From an uncultured Spirochaetales bacterium (lineage in GTDB: Bacteria > Spirochaetota > Spirochaetia > Sphaerochaetales > Sphaerochaetaceae), in NCBI GenBank assembly GCA_949285785.1, contig CASEAG010000038.1, positions 1 through 64,000 of the forward strand: a stretch of 64,000 bases of DNA, read 5' to 3'. Both the position numbers and the translations under genes were made by a program. This document shows, piece after piece, positions 35,543 through 44,224 of the stretch (the first letter of the stretch is position 1; each line of letters starts with the position of its first letter). The notes under the pieces are model-generated. The model saw nothing but the letters and a program-made list of their open reading frames with translations, ran no database searches and was not told where the DNA came from.

Positions 35543-35580
35543 GAACAAATCATGGCACCAATCTTCATTGATGCCATGAT
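35543..35580 (-). terminator. Terminator of the poly-G lipoprotein gene
   Basis: A stem of 14 pairs with one mismatch (ATCATGGCACCAAT / ATTGATGCCATGAT, loop CTTC on the plus strand, 35549-35580) is followed on the minus strand by TTGTTCC. Confidence 0.75.
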
Positions 35581-35608
35581 CCACGATAGCCAAAGAAAGT
35601 ATAAGATT

Positions 35609-36142
35609 TCAATTCTGAGGTCCAAATGACGGCAGATAGCTTGACTGACTCATGTCGTACGTCTTCCCTTCGTAAGTCACATCGAACTTCTCTACGGAGA
35701 AAGTCGAATTATCTCCATCATAATGAGAGACATAAACGACATCGACAGTCATGGTTCTGGCGTCACTTGATTCCTTGCTTGTCTTATAAAGGATAGTTCC
35801 TTTCGTTGAAGACGTCATATCGGGCCCTGTTACAGTATCAGTATTATTAGAACTTGGTACTAGACCAGTTCCCTTGAGTAATATATAACCGTTTTTTGCG
35901 CTGTAATCCTTCACCATTTCAGTCATTTTTTCATTCCAATACTCATTATTTGGATTATCTGGACTTGGACTCGGCATGACCTCGAACAATGCACCAAGGA
36001 CATTTCCAATCTCCTGTTCGATATTTGCATCCGGCTTCACAGATGAAGACGTAGAAGACGTCGGACTCGGATTATCATTACCACATGCGACAAAACCGAA
36101 TACAACAAAAAGAACCAACAAAACACTCAGCAATCTTTTCAT
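35609..36142 (-). CDS. Predicted lipoprotein with poly-G tract in its promoter
   Basis: This small protein of 177 residues has a clear signal and lipobox FVAC, then a Ser/Thr/Pro-rich spacer (NPSPTSSTSSSVKPD) typical of surface-displayed spirochaete lipoproteins. The domain behind it is predicted alpha then beta and matches no family I know. GGGGAG precedes ATG 36142. Composition is more AT-rich than the neighbours. The promoter contains eight consecutive G between -35 and -10, so expression may switch by slippage. Confidence 0.75.
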   Translation of the reverse strand: MKRLLSVLLVLFVVFGFVACGNDNPSPTSSTSSSVKPDANIEQEIGNVLGALFEVMPSPSPDNPNNEYWNEKMTEMVKDYSAKNGYILLKGTGLVPSSNNTDTVTGPDMTSSTKGTILYKTSKESSDARTMTVDVVYVSHYDGDNSTFSVEKFDVTYEGKTYDMSQSSYLPSFGPQN

Positions 36143-36187
36143 GACTACTCCCCTTTTTCCTAGGCTGAATTGCCCGATGTCGAGGCA

Positions 36188-36215
36188 AGAGTAGAGTATT
36201 TACCCCCCCCGTCAA
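36188..36215 (-). promoter_or_regulatory. Lipoprotein promoter with homopolymeric spacer
   Basis: TTGACG (36210-36215), a 16-base spacer whose first seven bases are G, then TACTCT (36188-36193). The leader to the ATG is about 38 bases. Any change in the G count alters the -35/-10 distance. Confidence 0.6.
36203..36210 (-). repeat. G8 homopolymer tract
   Basis: Eight consecutive C on the plus strand (G on the coding strand of the lipoprotein gene), overlapping the last base of its -35 box and the spacer. Confidence 0.9.
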
Positions 36216-36317
36216 GAATTTCAGACGGTCCGAAAGGATTTCTTACAATACTGTAACAAAAAAAGAGATGTGTTCGTGGCCGGCATCATCTCCGGGATTT
36301 CAGAATAGCACCAATGC

Positions 36318-37337
36318 TCAGGGATAGACATGCTTGAAGGCCGCTACCCTGCTGCTGGCGGTGAGTCTGAGGTCATCCCTGAATCCGTCCTGAAGATAGC
36401 GGTATGCAAGACCGGCGACCATGGCGCCGTTGTCGGTGCAAAGCTTGAGAGACGGGAATGTCACCGTGTAGCCACCCTGCTCCAGAGCCTTAAGCTCGCT
36501 TCTGAGAAGACTGTTGGCAGCGACTCCACCACCTGCGGAGACACGCTTGAGACCCGTATCCTTCAGTGCAGCCTTCACCCTTTTCATGAGGATTCCAACT
36601 GCACAGCGCTGGAATGATGCAGCGATGTTCTCGTTCGTCACCGGGGCATCGCCATTGCGGAACTTGTCGAGCTGGTTGATGACACCGGTCTTGAGTCCGC
36701 TGTATGACATGTCGTATGGATGCTCGCCCCTGTCCAGAGTCGGTCCCGGGAACAGAAAGGCCATCGGATCTCCGTTCTTGCTGAGACGGTCGATGACGAC
36801 ACCACCCGGGTAACCGAGATCGTAGAACTTGGCGACCTTGTCGAATGCCTCGCCGATTGCATCGTCGATGGTTGTTCCAAGCACCTGGATCCGATCGTAT
36901 CCATCGACACGGCAGATGACGGTGTGTCCACCCGATACGAGCACGCCGAGATATGGATACTCCAGGGGGTTCTCGATCTGCGAGGCGTACAGATGGGCCC
37001 TGATATGGTCGATTCCGATCACGGGAATGCCAAGGGCATAGGCGAAGGACTTGGCGAAGTTCACACCGACGAGGAGAGAGCCCAGCAGGCCGGGTCTGTT
37101 CGAGACCGCGACGGCATCCAGATCCTGATTCGTCAGTCCGGCCTGGGCGATGGCGGCCTTGACGACCTGGCTCACCCATTCGGTATGCAGACGGCTTGCA
37201 AGTTCAGGCACAACGCCCTGGTAGGGCTTGTGGAGTTCAATCTGAGTCGCGATTACATTGGACAGAATGTCCCTTCCATCTCTGACGACGGCTGCCGAAC
37301 ATTCATCGCAGCTGGTCTCGATTCCAAGAACGATCAT
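36318..37337 (-). CDS. tsaD: tRNA N6-threonylcarbamoyladenosine synthase subunit TsaD
   Basis: TsaD transfers threonylcarbamoyl to A37 of ANN-decoding tRNAs, with TsaB and TsaE. The ASKHA motifs are visible: GIETSCDECSAAVV, GVVPELASRLH, metal-binding DHIRAHLYA (HxxxH), SGGHT and the C-terminal AGGGVAANSLLR and CTDNGAMVAGLAY. Length 339, normal. It starts 7 bases after a small unknown gene. Confidence 0.96.
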   Translation of the reverse strand: MIVLGIETSCDECSAAVVRDGRDILSNVIATQIELHKPYQGVVPELASRLHTEWVSQVVKAAIAQAGLTNQDLDAVAVSNRPGLLGSLLVGVNFAKSFAYALGIPVIGIDHIRAHLYASQIENPLEYPYLGVLVSGGHTVICRVDGYDRIQVLGTTIDDAIGEAFDKVAKFYDLGYPGGVVIDRLSKNGDPMAFLFPGPTLDRGEHPYDMSYSGLKTGVINQLDKFRNGDAPVTNENIAASFQRCAVGILMKRVKAALKDTGLKRVSAGGGVAANSLLRSELKALEQGGYTVTFPSLKLCTDNGAMVAGLAYRYLQDGFRDDLRLTASSRVAAFKHVYP

Positions 37338-37344
37338 GCCCTAG

Positions 37345-37587
37345 TCAATACTCTTCTTCATCCTCAGTGTCAACCATGTCGTCATAACCGTTCCAGTCGA
37401 GTCCGAGATGGTTGAAGTAGTAGATGTTGTAGAGATCGTCGGCGAAAAGCGAATGGTAGTAGTTGGCCACCGCCACGTCTATGGTCTGTCCAACGACCAC
37501 CGAAGGGCTCTTCTTCCGGCCACCCGACATCGGAATCGGAATGACGAGATCCCTGGTGACACCATTTCCGGTAAATACATCACCCAT
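37345..37587 (-). CDS. Small acidic hypothetical protein
   Basis: The 80-residue protein has a beta-rich first half (VTRDLVIPIPMSGGRKKSPS) and an aromatic, very acidic second half rich in Tyr and Asp. ATG 37587 is 8 bases from GGAGG; an ATG two codons earlier is too close. It lies directly upstream of tsaD, probably in the same transcript. No family is recognised. Confidence 0.6.
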   Translation of the reverse strand: MGDVFTGNGVTRDLVIPIPMSGGRKKSPSVVVGQTIDVAVANYYHSLFADDLYNIYYFNHLGLDWNGYDDMVDTEDEEEY

Positions 37588-37679
37588 TTTCATGCCCTCC
37601 TTGTCTGAAGTCTATCATCGAAATGTAATTCCTGTCTAAAAAATACAGGATTTTCCCAAAAAGGGAAGTAGGGACACAG

Positions 37680-37715
37680 AAAAAAAGAGATGCAATCCCG
37701 CCAAGGAATTGCATC
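37680..37715 (-). terminator. Terminator after tRNA-Thr
   Basis: Arms GATGCAAT and ATTGCATC (37689-37696 and 37708-37715), followed on the minus strand by TCTTTTTTT. Confidence 0.85.
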
Positions 37716-37724
37716 CGTCATGCC

Positions 37725-37796
37725 AGCCGGGAAAGGGAATTGAACCCTTGACCTGCTCATTACGAGTGAGCCGCTCTACCCCTGAGCTATTCCGGC
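37725..37796 (-). tRNA. tRNA-Thr (anticodon CGT)
   Basis: Acceptor strand GCCGGAA faces TCCCGGC with one A-C mismatch at positions 6-67. The anticodon arm is GCTCA-CTCGTAA-TGAGC with anticodon CGT, and the T arm is AAGGG-TTCAATT-CCCTT. The discriminator is T. Length 72. Otherwise a standard elongator tRNA. Confidence 0.95.
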
Positions 37797-37837
37797 ATCA
37801 TGTCCCTCCAGCAGCAAGGTGCTGAAGCAACTCTCAT

Positions 37838-37867
37838 CTTTTAGCACAAAAGCGACAGAAGAATCAA
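37838..37867 (-). promoter_or_regulatory. Promoter of tRNA-Thr
   Basis: TTGATT (37862-37867), 18 bases and TAAAAG (37838-37843), about 40 bases before the mature tRNA. Confidence 0.5.
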
Positions 37868-37887
37868 CACGGTGTAGAGACCTTTTT

Positions 37888-39228
37888 TCAATCCTTGCCT
37901 GCAATCGACAGGCTCGAGACGAGAACCGATGGGCTACCGGTCCTGAAACCGGAGAGTGTCACGTCGAATTCCAGATCGTCGGCGACAGCGACTATGTCCT
38001 TCAGCATCTGGAAGAAGTTGCCTGCCACGGTAAAGCCCTGGACAGGTCCTTCGACCTTCCCATCCCTGATCAGGAAACCGCTGGACTCGATGGAGAAGTC
38101 TCCGCTCACGGCATCGGCACCGGCATGAAAGCCCTTCATGGCGGTGACATATATTCCATCGTCTGCCTGCGAGGCGAGATCGTCGAAGCCGATGGAGCCA
38201 GGAGCGATGTAGAACGAATATGGGCGGATGGCACTTCCTGCCGGAGTGCTTACCGCATTGCCTGTTGACTGGCATCCTGCCTTGAGCGCCCACTGTCTGT
38301 TGTATAGCAGCGTCCTGAGGATTCCGGACTCGATCACGGGCTTGGTAAATGTCGCATAGGCATCTCCATCGAAGGTGCACTGTGCCGGATAATCCGGATA
38401 GAGTGGATCGTCGATGAGTGTGACGCATGAGGCGGCGATCTGCGTATCGACCTTGTCCCTGTATGGGGACAGGCCGAGCAGCGCACTCTTCCCGCTGAAT
38501 GCGGAGGAGAACGTCGAAAGGAACATGTTGAAGCATTCAGGGCTGAAGATGACGGGTCTTGATCCGCTCTCGGCAGTGCCTGCGCCAAGCCTCCTCACGG
38601 CCTTTTCGACGGCCGGGGACATGTCCGCTTTCGTGATATCCCCTTCCACTGTCAGATAGGCGTTCTTCACATCGTCGCCTTCCTTGACGATCACAGAGCT
38701 CGAGATATAGCTGGAAGACCAGGAATCATGCAGTGAAAGCCCCTTGGAGTTCTCCACATACGTCTCGCCGCTGCCTGTCGCCGCTGAACTTCCAGTGCCT
38801 TTCGATACTCTGCCGTCAGAGGCGAAGATCGCCTTCTGCGTCCTGGCAAGGACATCCTTGATCTGGGATGCTGTGGCCACATGACCGCCCAGGCAGGTCT
38901 TCTGCGGATAGCACTCGTCGCCTTTGTGGATCTCCGGGGCGTAGGACGGATCGATCTCCTTCACCCTGCTGTTTTCGAGAGCCATACTCACCAGTGCAGG
39001 GATGACCGACTCGTCTACTCTCTGGCTAGTCGCGACGCCTTCGCGTCCATCAACTATGACTCGTGCAGAAATGCTCGTATCGGTAGCCGAGGAGAAGTCG
39101 ACAAGCTCATCGTCGACCATCTCCGCGGAAATCGAGGTGCCATAGGAGAAGACGATCTCCCAGTCCTCGACACCAAGTCTGTCGCATTCCCTGCCGACCG
39201 CATCCCTCAAGACTTTCCTGTCGATCAT
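37888..39228 (-). CDS. tldE: TldE/PmbA-type metalloprotease partner protein
   Basis: In TldD-TldE complexes this subunit shapes the proteolytic chamber, while TldD holds the metal. The 446 residues have the family plan: N-terminal domain with FSSATDTSISARVIVDGREG and a C-terminal domain with STGNAVSTPAGSAIRP and a GSPSVLVSSLSIAGKD end. No HExxxH is present, as expected for TldE. It starts 1 base after the tldD stop with GGAGG. Confidence 0.9.
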   Translation of the reverse strand: MIDRKVLRDAVGRECDRLGVEDWEIVFSYGTSISAEMVDDELVDFSSATDTSISARVIVDGREGVATSQRVDESVIPALVSMALENSRVKEIDPSYAPEIHKGDECYPQKTCLGGHVATASQIKDVLARTQKAIFASDGRVSKGTGSSAATGSGETYVENSKGLSLHDSWSSSYISSSVIVKEGDDVKNAYLTVEGDITKADMSPAVEKAVRRLGAGTAESGSRPVIFSPECFNMFLSTFSSAFSGKSALLGLSPYRDKVDTQIAASCVTLIDDPLYPDYPAQCTFDGDAYATFTKPVIESGILRTLLYNRQWALKAGCQSTGNAVSTPAGSAIRPYSFYIAPGSIGFDDLASQADDGIYVTAMKGFHAGADAVSGDFSIESSGFLIRDGKVEGPVQGFTVAGNFFQMLKDIVAVADDLEFDVTLSGFRTGSPSVLVSSLSIAGKD

Positions 39229-39229
39229 G

Positions 39230-40618
39230 TCATCTGCCTCCCACTGTGATCTTCCTGACGCGGATCAGGGGCTGGCCCACATCCGTCGGAATGGAGCCGG
39301 ACGAGGATCCGCACATCCCCTGCTCTGTCTGCATGTCAGGGCCGACCATGTCGATGTCGAAGAGGATCTCGCTTCCACGTCCGATCAGGGAAGCCCCTCT
39401 GACGGCCTTTCCGATCCTGCCGTTCTCGACCATGTAGGCCTCGGTGACGGCGAAGTTGAACTCTCCGGTGACGGGGTTCACGCTGCCGCCTCCCATCTTC
39501 GCACAGTACAGTCCCCTGTCGATGCTTGCGATTATGTCGGCATCGCTGTCATCACCAGCTGCGATGAAGGTGTTCGTCATACGGCTTGTCGGAGTATAGG
39601 CATAGCTCTGGCGACGGGCGGAACCGCTGGACGGCTCGTTCATCCGCCTTCCGTTGAACCTGTCGACCATGTAGCGCTTCAGGACGCCTTTCTCTATGAG
39701 GACCTTGCGCTGTGTAGGCGTGCCCTCGTCGTCGATGTTCAGGGATCCCCAGGCGTTTGGGATTGTACCATCATCGATCGCCGTGACCTTCTCGTTGGCG
39801 ATCACCTGCCCCTTCTTGCCGCAGAATTCGCTCGTTCCATAGGCGACGCTGGTCGCCTCGAGGGAATGCCCGCATGACTCGTGGAAGATGACGCCGCCGA
39901 ACCCGTTCTCGATGGCGACGGGATAGACTCCCGAATCGATATAGCCGGCTTCGATGTTCACCAGTGCCTGGCGAGCCGCCTCTCTTCCGATATCTTCAGG
40001 ACTCGAGACCAGATCGAAGAACTCCATGCCCATGCGTCTGCCGGGACCGCAGAATCCGGTCTGGCTCTCGCCGCCTCTGGTGGCGACGGCAGAACATGCC
40101 GCCCTCAATCTTATCTGGCGGTCCGTGGTCAGAAGACCCTCGCTGTTGGCGACGAGGATGTGCCTGTCGACATCCTGTATCGTCCCGCTCACCTGACTGA
40201 TGACGGAGGAAGAGGCCCTGGCCGCGATGCACATGCGCCTTGCCAGATCCACCTTCTCTCCTACCGGATAGGAGGAAGGAACGACCTGTATGGGATGGAT
40301 GTTCGTATTAACGCGTTCAGACAGCCTGAACTCCGGTGCAGTACGTCTACCTTCCCCTATGATCGATGCGACATTGCGTGCCGCGGCAAGCACCGCGTTA
40401 CGCCCAAGATCGCTGGAAGTCGCACTGACGCTCCGTAGCCCAAGATACGCCCTTATCCCGACACCCGAGATCATGACGGACGAGACGGTGTCCACCTTCT
40501 CATCCACGATCTGAAGAGTGTTGTTGAGAGTATCCTCGACGAAGACCTCTGCGAAGTCGGCGCCACTCGAGAGCGCGACATCCAGAGCCTCCCTGATCAG
40601 AGTCTCGTTCATAAGCAT
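39230..40618 (-). CDS. tldD: TldD metalloprotease subunit
   Basis: This is the catalytic subunit of the TldD-TldE protease, which trims unfolded peptides and in some bacteria processes modified peptides. The zinc motif HESCGH lies at residues 246-251. Other TldD marks are GGVIFHESCGHSLEA, DDEGTPTQRKVLIEKGVLK and the C-terminal QGMCGSSSGSIPTDVGQP with the distal Cys. ATG 40618 (462 residues) is 8 bases after GGAG and overlaps the preceding gene by 10 bases. Confidence 0.95.
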   Translation of the reverse strand: MLMNETLIREALDVALSSGADFAEVFVEDTLNNTLQIVDEKVDTVSSVMISGVGIRAYLGLRSVSATSSDLGRNAVLAAARNVASIIGEGRRTAPEFRLSERVNTNIHPIQVVPSSYPVGEKVDLARRMCIAARASSSVISQVSGTIQDVDRHILVANSEGLLTTDRQIRLRAACSAVATRGGESQTGFCGPGRRMGMEFFDLVSSPEDIGREAARQALVNIEAGYIDSGVYPVAIENGFGGVIFHESCGHSLEATSVAYGTSEFCGKKGQVIANEKVTAIDDGTIPNAWGSLNIDDEGTPTQRKVLIEKGVLKRYMVDRFNGRRMNEPSSGSARRQSYAYTPTSRMTNTFIAAGDDSDADIIASIDRGLYCAKMGGGSVNPVTGEFNFAVTEAYMVENGRIGKAVRGASLIGRGSEILFDIDMVGPDMQTEQGMCGSSSGSIPTDVGQPLIRVRKITVGGR

Positions 40619-41106
40619 CCCATCTTCTCCTTCCAGCCCCTTGTCGCCTTGCAAGTGAGGCTCTGAACTTCCAGCCTGAAGACGAGAATGGCGCTCATAC
40701 CTCTGACATCGTACTGGAAATCAGCTCTGCCGTAATGCTCCATCAGGAGATCGAGGGCCCTCTTTCGTTCAGTATCGCCCTCGACGAGGGTGACGACTCC
40801 CCTTCCGATGATCGATGCATAGTCCATGTTGCACGTCCTCTTGGCTTCGTCCATGAAGAGAGACGACGAACCCTCAAGCTCGAAAGAGCAGTGCGGATTC
40901 TTCTCGATCAGTTCATGCAGAAGGCCGTTGCGGTTCTTGTGGAAATAGAAGACCCGTCTGTCCTCGATCCTCTCGTAGCCGAAGCACAGAGGAACAATGT
41001 ATGGCAGGTCATCCGTCGCCATGCCGATTCTGAGAACCTGGCTGTCGGCGATGCATTTCTCGATGACGACATCGTTTGTGCTGTTGTCCCGATCAAGCCT
41101 TCTCAT
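40609..41106 (-). CDS. Pyridoxamine-5'-phosphate-oxidase-like flavin-binding protein (NimA-type)
   Basis: A 165-residue split-barrel protein. MRRLDRDNS, then VLRIGMATDDLPYIVPLCFGY, then HKNRNGLLHELIEKNPHCSFEL follow the NimA / PNPOx-like pattern for binding FMN, F420 or a related cofactor. The substrate is unknown; nitroimidazole-type reduction is only one possibility in the family. The start has GGAGG at 6 bases and overlaps the DUF368 stop by 14 bases. Confidence 0.82.
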   Translation of the reverse strand: MRRLDRDNSTNDVVIEKCIADSQVLRIGMATDDLPYIVPLCFGYERIEDRRVFYFHKNRNGLLHELIEKNPHCSFELEGSSSLFMDEAKRTCNMDYASIIGRGVVTLVEGDTERKRALDLLMEHYGRADFQYDVRGMSAILVFRLEVQSLTCKATRGWKEKMGCL

Positions 41107-41914
41107 TCTCCGCCTCCTTCTTCGAAACGAAATAGATGATCACGAACCCGATGGCGAACATCAGGACCGAGAGAGGAATCTCCCAGCCTGACGGATTGCC
41201 CGGGTAGACAGTATAGAGGGAACCGACAAGAAAGCCCATGATCATCATGTAGGTAAGCTGCGGAAAACGCTGCATGCAGATTTCCAGGATCCGTGTCAGC
41301 AGAACGACTCCGAGCACGAAGCCGAGAGCGAACGGCACGAGCGCAAGCACATTCAGCTCGGCGATGGCCAGCATCACGTAATCGTAGGTTCCAAGCAGGA
41401 GAAGCAGATAGCTCGTGCTGATTCCGGGGAGTATGAAGCCTACGGCAACGACGATACCGGTGAGAATTTGTAGAAGGAACGTGGATATGCTCATCTCTAG
41501 AGAGACATCATCCCCACCCATCGGTGGCAGAAACGCCATGGCGATGACGACTGCGACACCGATGACGAAGCTGAGCACGTACTTCCAGTCCAGCTTTGTG
41601 ATTCTTGCACTCTTGTAGAGCATGGGCAGGGAACCGAAGACAAGTCCGATGAAGAAGAACATCGATACGACAGGAAAACGGTCTATGATTGCAGATATCG
41701 GGCTTGCGCAGATGATGATTCCGACCAGTGCCGGGATTCCGAACTGCAGCAGATACATCGTGCAGCCCTTCCAGTCCTTGAAGAAGGAGCTTATGGAACT
41801 GATCAGCCTGTCGTAGATTCCAAGCACCATGGCCATGGAACCGCCTGAAACGCCAGGCACCATCATCGTCGAACCGACGACGAAACCCTTCAATATCAGT
41901 GATAACGAGAACAT
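41093..41914 (-). CDS. DUF368 polyprenyl-phosphate transporter (PopT-like)
   Basis: This 273-residue protein has about eight membrane segments. The DUF368 signatures are clear: GFVVGSTMMVPGVSGGSMAM near the N-terminus and GFILPGISTSYLLLLLGTYD in the middle. Members have been shown to recycle undecaprenyl phosphate across the inner membrane for wall synthesis. The ATG at 41914 has no Shine-Dalgarno sequence and lies 7 bases after a TATATT box, so translation is probably leaderless. Confidence 0.9.
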   Translation of the reverse strand: MFSLSLILKGFVVGSTMMVPGVSGGSMAMVLGIYDRLISSISSFFKDWKGCTMYLLQFGIPALVGIIICASPISAIIDRFPVVSMFFFIGLVFGSLPMLYKSARITKLDWKYVLSFVIGVAVVIAMAFLPPMGGDDVSLEMSISTFLLQILTGIVVAVGFILPGISTSYLLLLLGTYDYVMLAIAELNVLALVPFALGFVLGVVLLTRILEICMQRFPQLTYMMIMGFLVGSLYTVYPGNPSGWEIPLSVLMFAIGFVIIYFVSKKEAENEKA

Positions 41915-41921
41915 GAGTCAG

Positions 41922-41927
41922 AATATA
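41922..41927 (-). promoter_or_regulatory. -10 box of the DUF368 gene, near-leaderless
   Basis: TATATT ends 7 bases before ATG 41914. No good -35 hexamer is visible at 16-18 bases upstream. Confidence 0.45.
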
Positions 41928-41945
41928 TCACTTACGATGAATGAA

Positions 41946-41968
41946 GGCCACAGCTGTACGCCGTGGCC
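41946..41968 (-). terminator. Hairpin after the outer membrane protein gene
   Basis: Arms GGCCACAGC and GCCGTGGCC with a 5-base loop, 32 bases beyond the beta-barrel gene stop. The following minus-strand sequence TTCATTCATC is only moderately T-rich. Confidence 0.5.
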
Positions 41969-41999
41969 TCCATTATTCATAGTTTGCTGGACTGTTAGC

Positions 42000-43268
42000 T
42001 CAGCGCTCCCAACCGATGTTGAAGCGGATTGTAAGAGCATCGACATCCTTCTGTCCAAGCACGTCGCCGAACTCGTTCCAGTAGTAGCCGACCTCGCAAT
42101 GGATGACATTGAAGAGGTTTACACCGGCACCGACGGAGATGTAGCCGCCGTTGAGTCCGGCTCTGAGCTCCAGCACCTTGAACATCTGGAGCTCGATACC
42201 GGCCTTCAGTCTCGAGAGGAAGCCGATCGTGTTGAATTCGTCGGCAAGGCCGATGACATCCACGACATCGACGGCGATGGTCGGGTCAAGGATCCATTCG
42301 AACCAGCCGAGATCCGGTGCCCATCCCAGTCCGATGCTGTAGTTGACAGGCGACTTCATGACGAACGCAGATTCTCCGAAGACATCTGTTACTGATTCCG
42401 TGTAATCATCAGCGATACTGTTGTAATCTGTGACGATGTAATTGAATCCGCCATTTATCAGATGGATGTTGGACACGACATTGGCCAGCGTGAAGCCGAA
42501 AGGCATGTTGATGTTGATGCCGACAGTGAGCGGAACGGCCCATCCGATTGCAACCGGTTGTGAACCGATGAGATCGGCAGGATCGCCTCCCTCGCCGAAT
42601 GCATCGGCAAAGGTGTTTATGCCGACGGCCTTCATGAAGGCCCTCATCTGGAGCGAAGCGGAAACACCTACATCGAAATTGAATGCGCTGTCTCGGAAGA
42701 ACCTGAATCCAAGACCAAACGTGGCAGCCACGTCGACCTGGGGAATCACGTTGAGTCCGGACACACCATATGTGTTGAAGGTGTTGAGATTCACCTGCGA
42801 ATCGAGTGCGAAGGCGAATCGTCCAAGCTTCGTTCCGAATCCTGCATCGATTGTGGCAAGCTTGTTCCTTCCACTGGCGGTAAGCACATTGATGAAGGAA
42901 TCGAGAAGGTCACCCGTCAGGAACTCCGTGTCGGTCAGTTTTCCCATATCCTCAAGCAGCGCCTTGGAAAGTCCACTGTCGACATATACGCTCTTGATGT
43001 TGTAAAGCGTCAGCGCGAAGTTCGGGACGTTGAAGACAAGGCCCTTCTCTCCAAGTGATGCAGGGTTCATGTAAAGCGAATCCTGGTTGTTGAAGACGGC
43101 AAGCCCTGCACCACCCATCGAGGCAACCCTTGCACTGGTCTTCGTGAATGGAGCCTCGAGCGCCGAATACGTTTCATCACCGACCGGATTGAAGGAGACG
43201 GCGGCGAAGACGGACATGGATGAAAGCATCATGCCCAATATGAGAATGATCGTGATAGTCCTTTTCAT
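42000..43268 (-). CDS. Outer membrane beta-barrel protein (UPF0164 / PorV-FadL-like)
   Basis: A cleavable signal peptide ends SVFA. The mature N-terminus SARVASMGGAGLAVFNNQDS followed by LYMNPASLG is the hallmark of the UPF0164 / TraF-like barrel group common in spirochaetes. Alternating hydrophobic strands continue to the final residues TIRFNIGWER, typical of a barrel closing strand. Length 422. It lies 11 bases downstream of a lipoprotein gene, so the two probably form a unit. Function is not defined; a porin or hydrophobic-ligand channel is possible. Confidence 0.78.
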   Translation of the reverse strand: MKRTITIILILGMMLSSMSVFAAVSFNPVGDETYSALEAPFTKTSARVASMGGAGLAVFNNQDSLYMNPASLGEKGLVFNVPNFALTLYNIKSVYVDSGLSKALLEDMGKLTDTEFLTGDLLDSFINVLTASGRNKLATIDAGFGTKLGRFAFALDSQVNLNTFNTYGVSGLNVIPQVDVAATFGLGFRFFRDSAFNFDVGVSASLQMRAFMKAVGINTFADAFGEGGDPADLIGSQPVAIGWAVPLTVGININMPFGFTLANVVSNIHLINGGFNYIVTDYNSIADDYTESVTDVFGESAFVMKSPVNYSIGLGWAPDLGWFEWILDPTIAVDVVDVIGLADEFNTIGFLSRLKAGIELQMFKVLELRAGLNGGYISVGAGVNLFNVIHCEVGYYWNEFGDVLGQKDVDALTIRFNIGWER

Positions 43269-43279
43269 CTTGCACCCCC

Positions 43280-44155
43280 TCAGCTCTCGGAACCAGATCC
43301 GGTGAACTTGCTTATCAGATCGGAAATGTTCGGCACGTCAAGGACATCAGTATTACCGGACAAAGTGTTCGTGACATTTGATAAAAGGGTCAGATCATCC
43401 ATGATGGACATGACATTGCTGTCATTCATGACCGTACTCATGTCCTCTACATCCTTAAGCGTATCAGCGGCATCTGCAACCGAGGATACAAGGTTTGTGA
43501 TCATCTGAACCTGCAGGACCTCAGCCTTCGTCAGATCTTCAGTCTTCTTCGACTTATCTTCAAGCTCCTTCTGGAGATCAGTGAGAATGGTCTTGACCTC
43601 TTCAGGCATGTCGCCATCTTCCGTGCCCATGTTTTCAGTCAGAGTTGTTATGAGCGAGTTCGTCAGAGCCATCGTACCCTTGGCGGCATTGCTCTGTATC
43701 TCTCCAGCAGGCTCGGACATCGAAGAGACGAAGGCCTTTGTTCCGGATGAGCTTGCAAGTGAACTGCCGATGCTGGCATAAAGATCGTCCTTGTTCTCCT
43801 GAGGCTTCAGAAGGCCGTTCTTAGATATGACTTTAGCAGCATCTTCTGTAAGCTTGATTTTCAACTCACCGGTTTCCTCACCTTCCTGCTTACCGATATT
43901 TTGAATGGTCTCATAGATTTCCTTGAAGCCGTCGACCTTGCTCAGATCGAGCTCTTGACCTTTTAATGCATTATCAACCTCAGCCGTCTCCATGCTGTCA
44001 AGCCTGTTGGATACGTCGTTCACGGCAGGGTTGTCGAACTTGACCATGCCCATGCGTTCATAGACATTGCCCTCGAGATCGTCGAGAGAACATGACGAGA
44101 GGACGGTCACCAACGACAGACATATGCATGCGATCACATATAATCTTCTTTTCAT
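43280..44155 (-). CDS. Predicted lipoprotein, mostly helical
   Basis: The N-terminal signal ends in lipobox LSSC. The 270 residues after it are rich in Lys, Glu, Asp and Leu and appear almost entirely helical, with Met- and Ser-rich segments. No family is recognised. It starts at ATG 44155 behind GAGAAGG and an extended -10 promoter. It is followed directly by a beta-barrel gene, which suggests a lipoprotein partner for the barrel. Confidence 0.68.
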   Translation of the reverse strand: MKRRLYVIACICLSLVTVLSSCSLDDLEGNVYERMGMVKFDNPAVNDVSNRLDSMETAEVDNALKGQELDLSKVDGFKEIYETIQNIGKQEGEETGELKIKLTEDAAKVISKNGLLKPQENKDDLYASIGSSLASSSGTKAFVSSMSEPAGEIQSNAAKGTMALTNSLITTLTENMGTEDGDMPEEVKTILTDLQKELEDKSKKTEDLTKAEVLQVQMITNLVSSVADAADTLKDVEDMSTVMNDSNVMSIMDDLTLLSNVTNTLSGNTDVLDVPNISDLISKFTGSGSES

Positions 44156-44177
44156 AACCTTCTCCAGTTTTCTTGCG

Positions 44178-44205
44178 ATTATAGCACAATCCCTCACCCT
44201 GATAA
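44178..44205 (-). promoter_or_regulatory. Extended -10 promoter of the lipoprotein/barrel pair
   Basis: TTATCA (44200-44205), 16 bases and TATAAT (44178-44183) preceded by TGC, an extended -10. Confidence 0.7.
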
Positions 44206-44224
44206 GCCTCCCCCGGGGCTTTTG

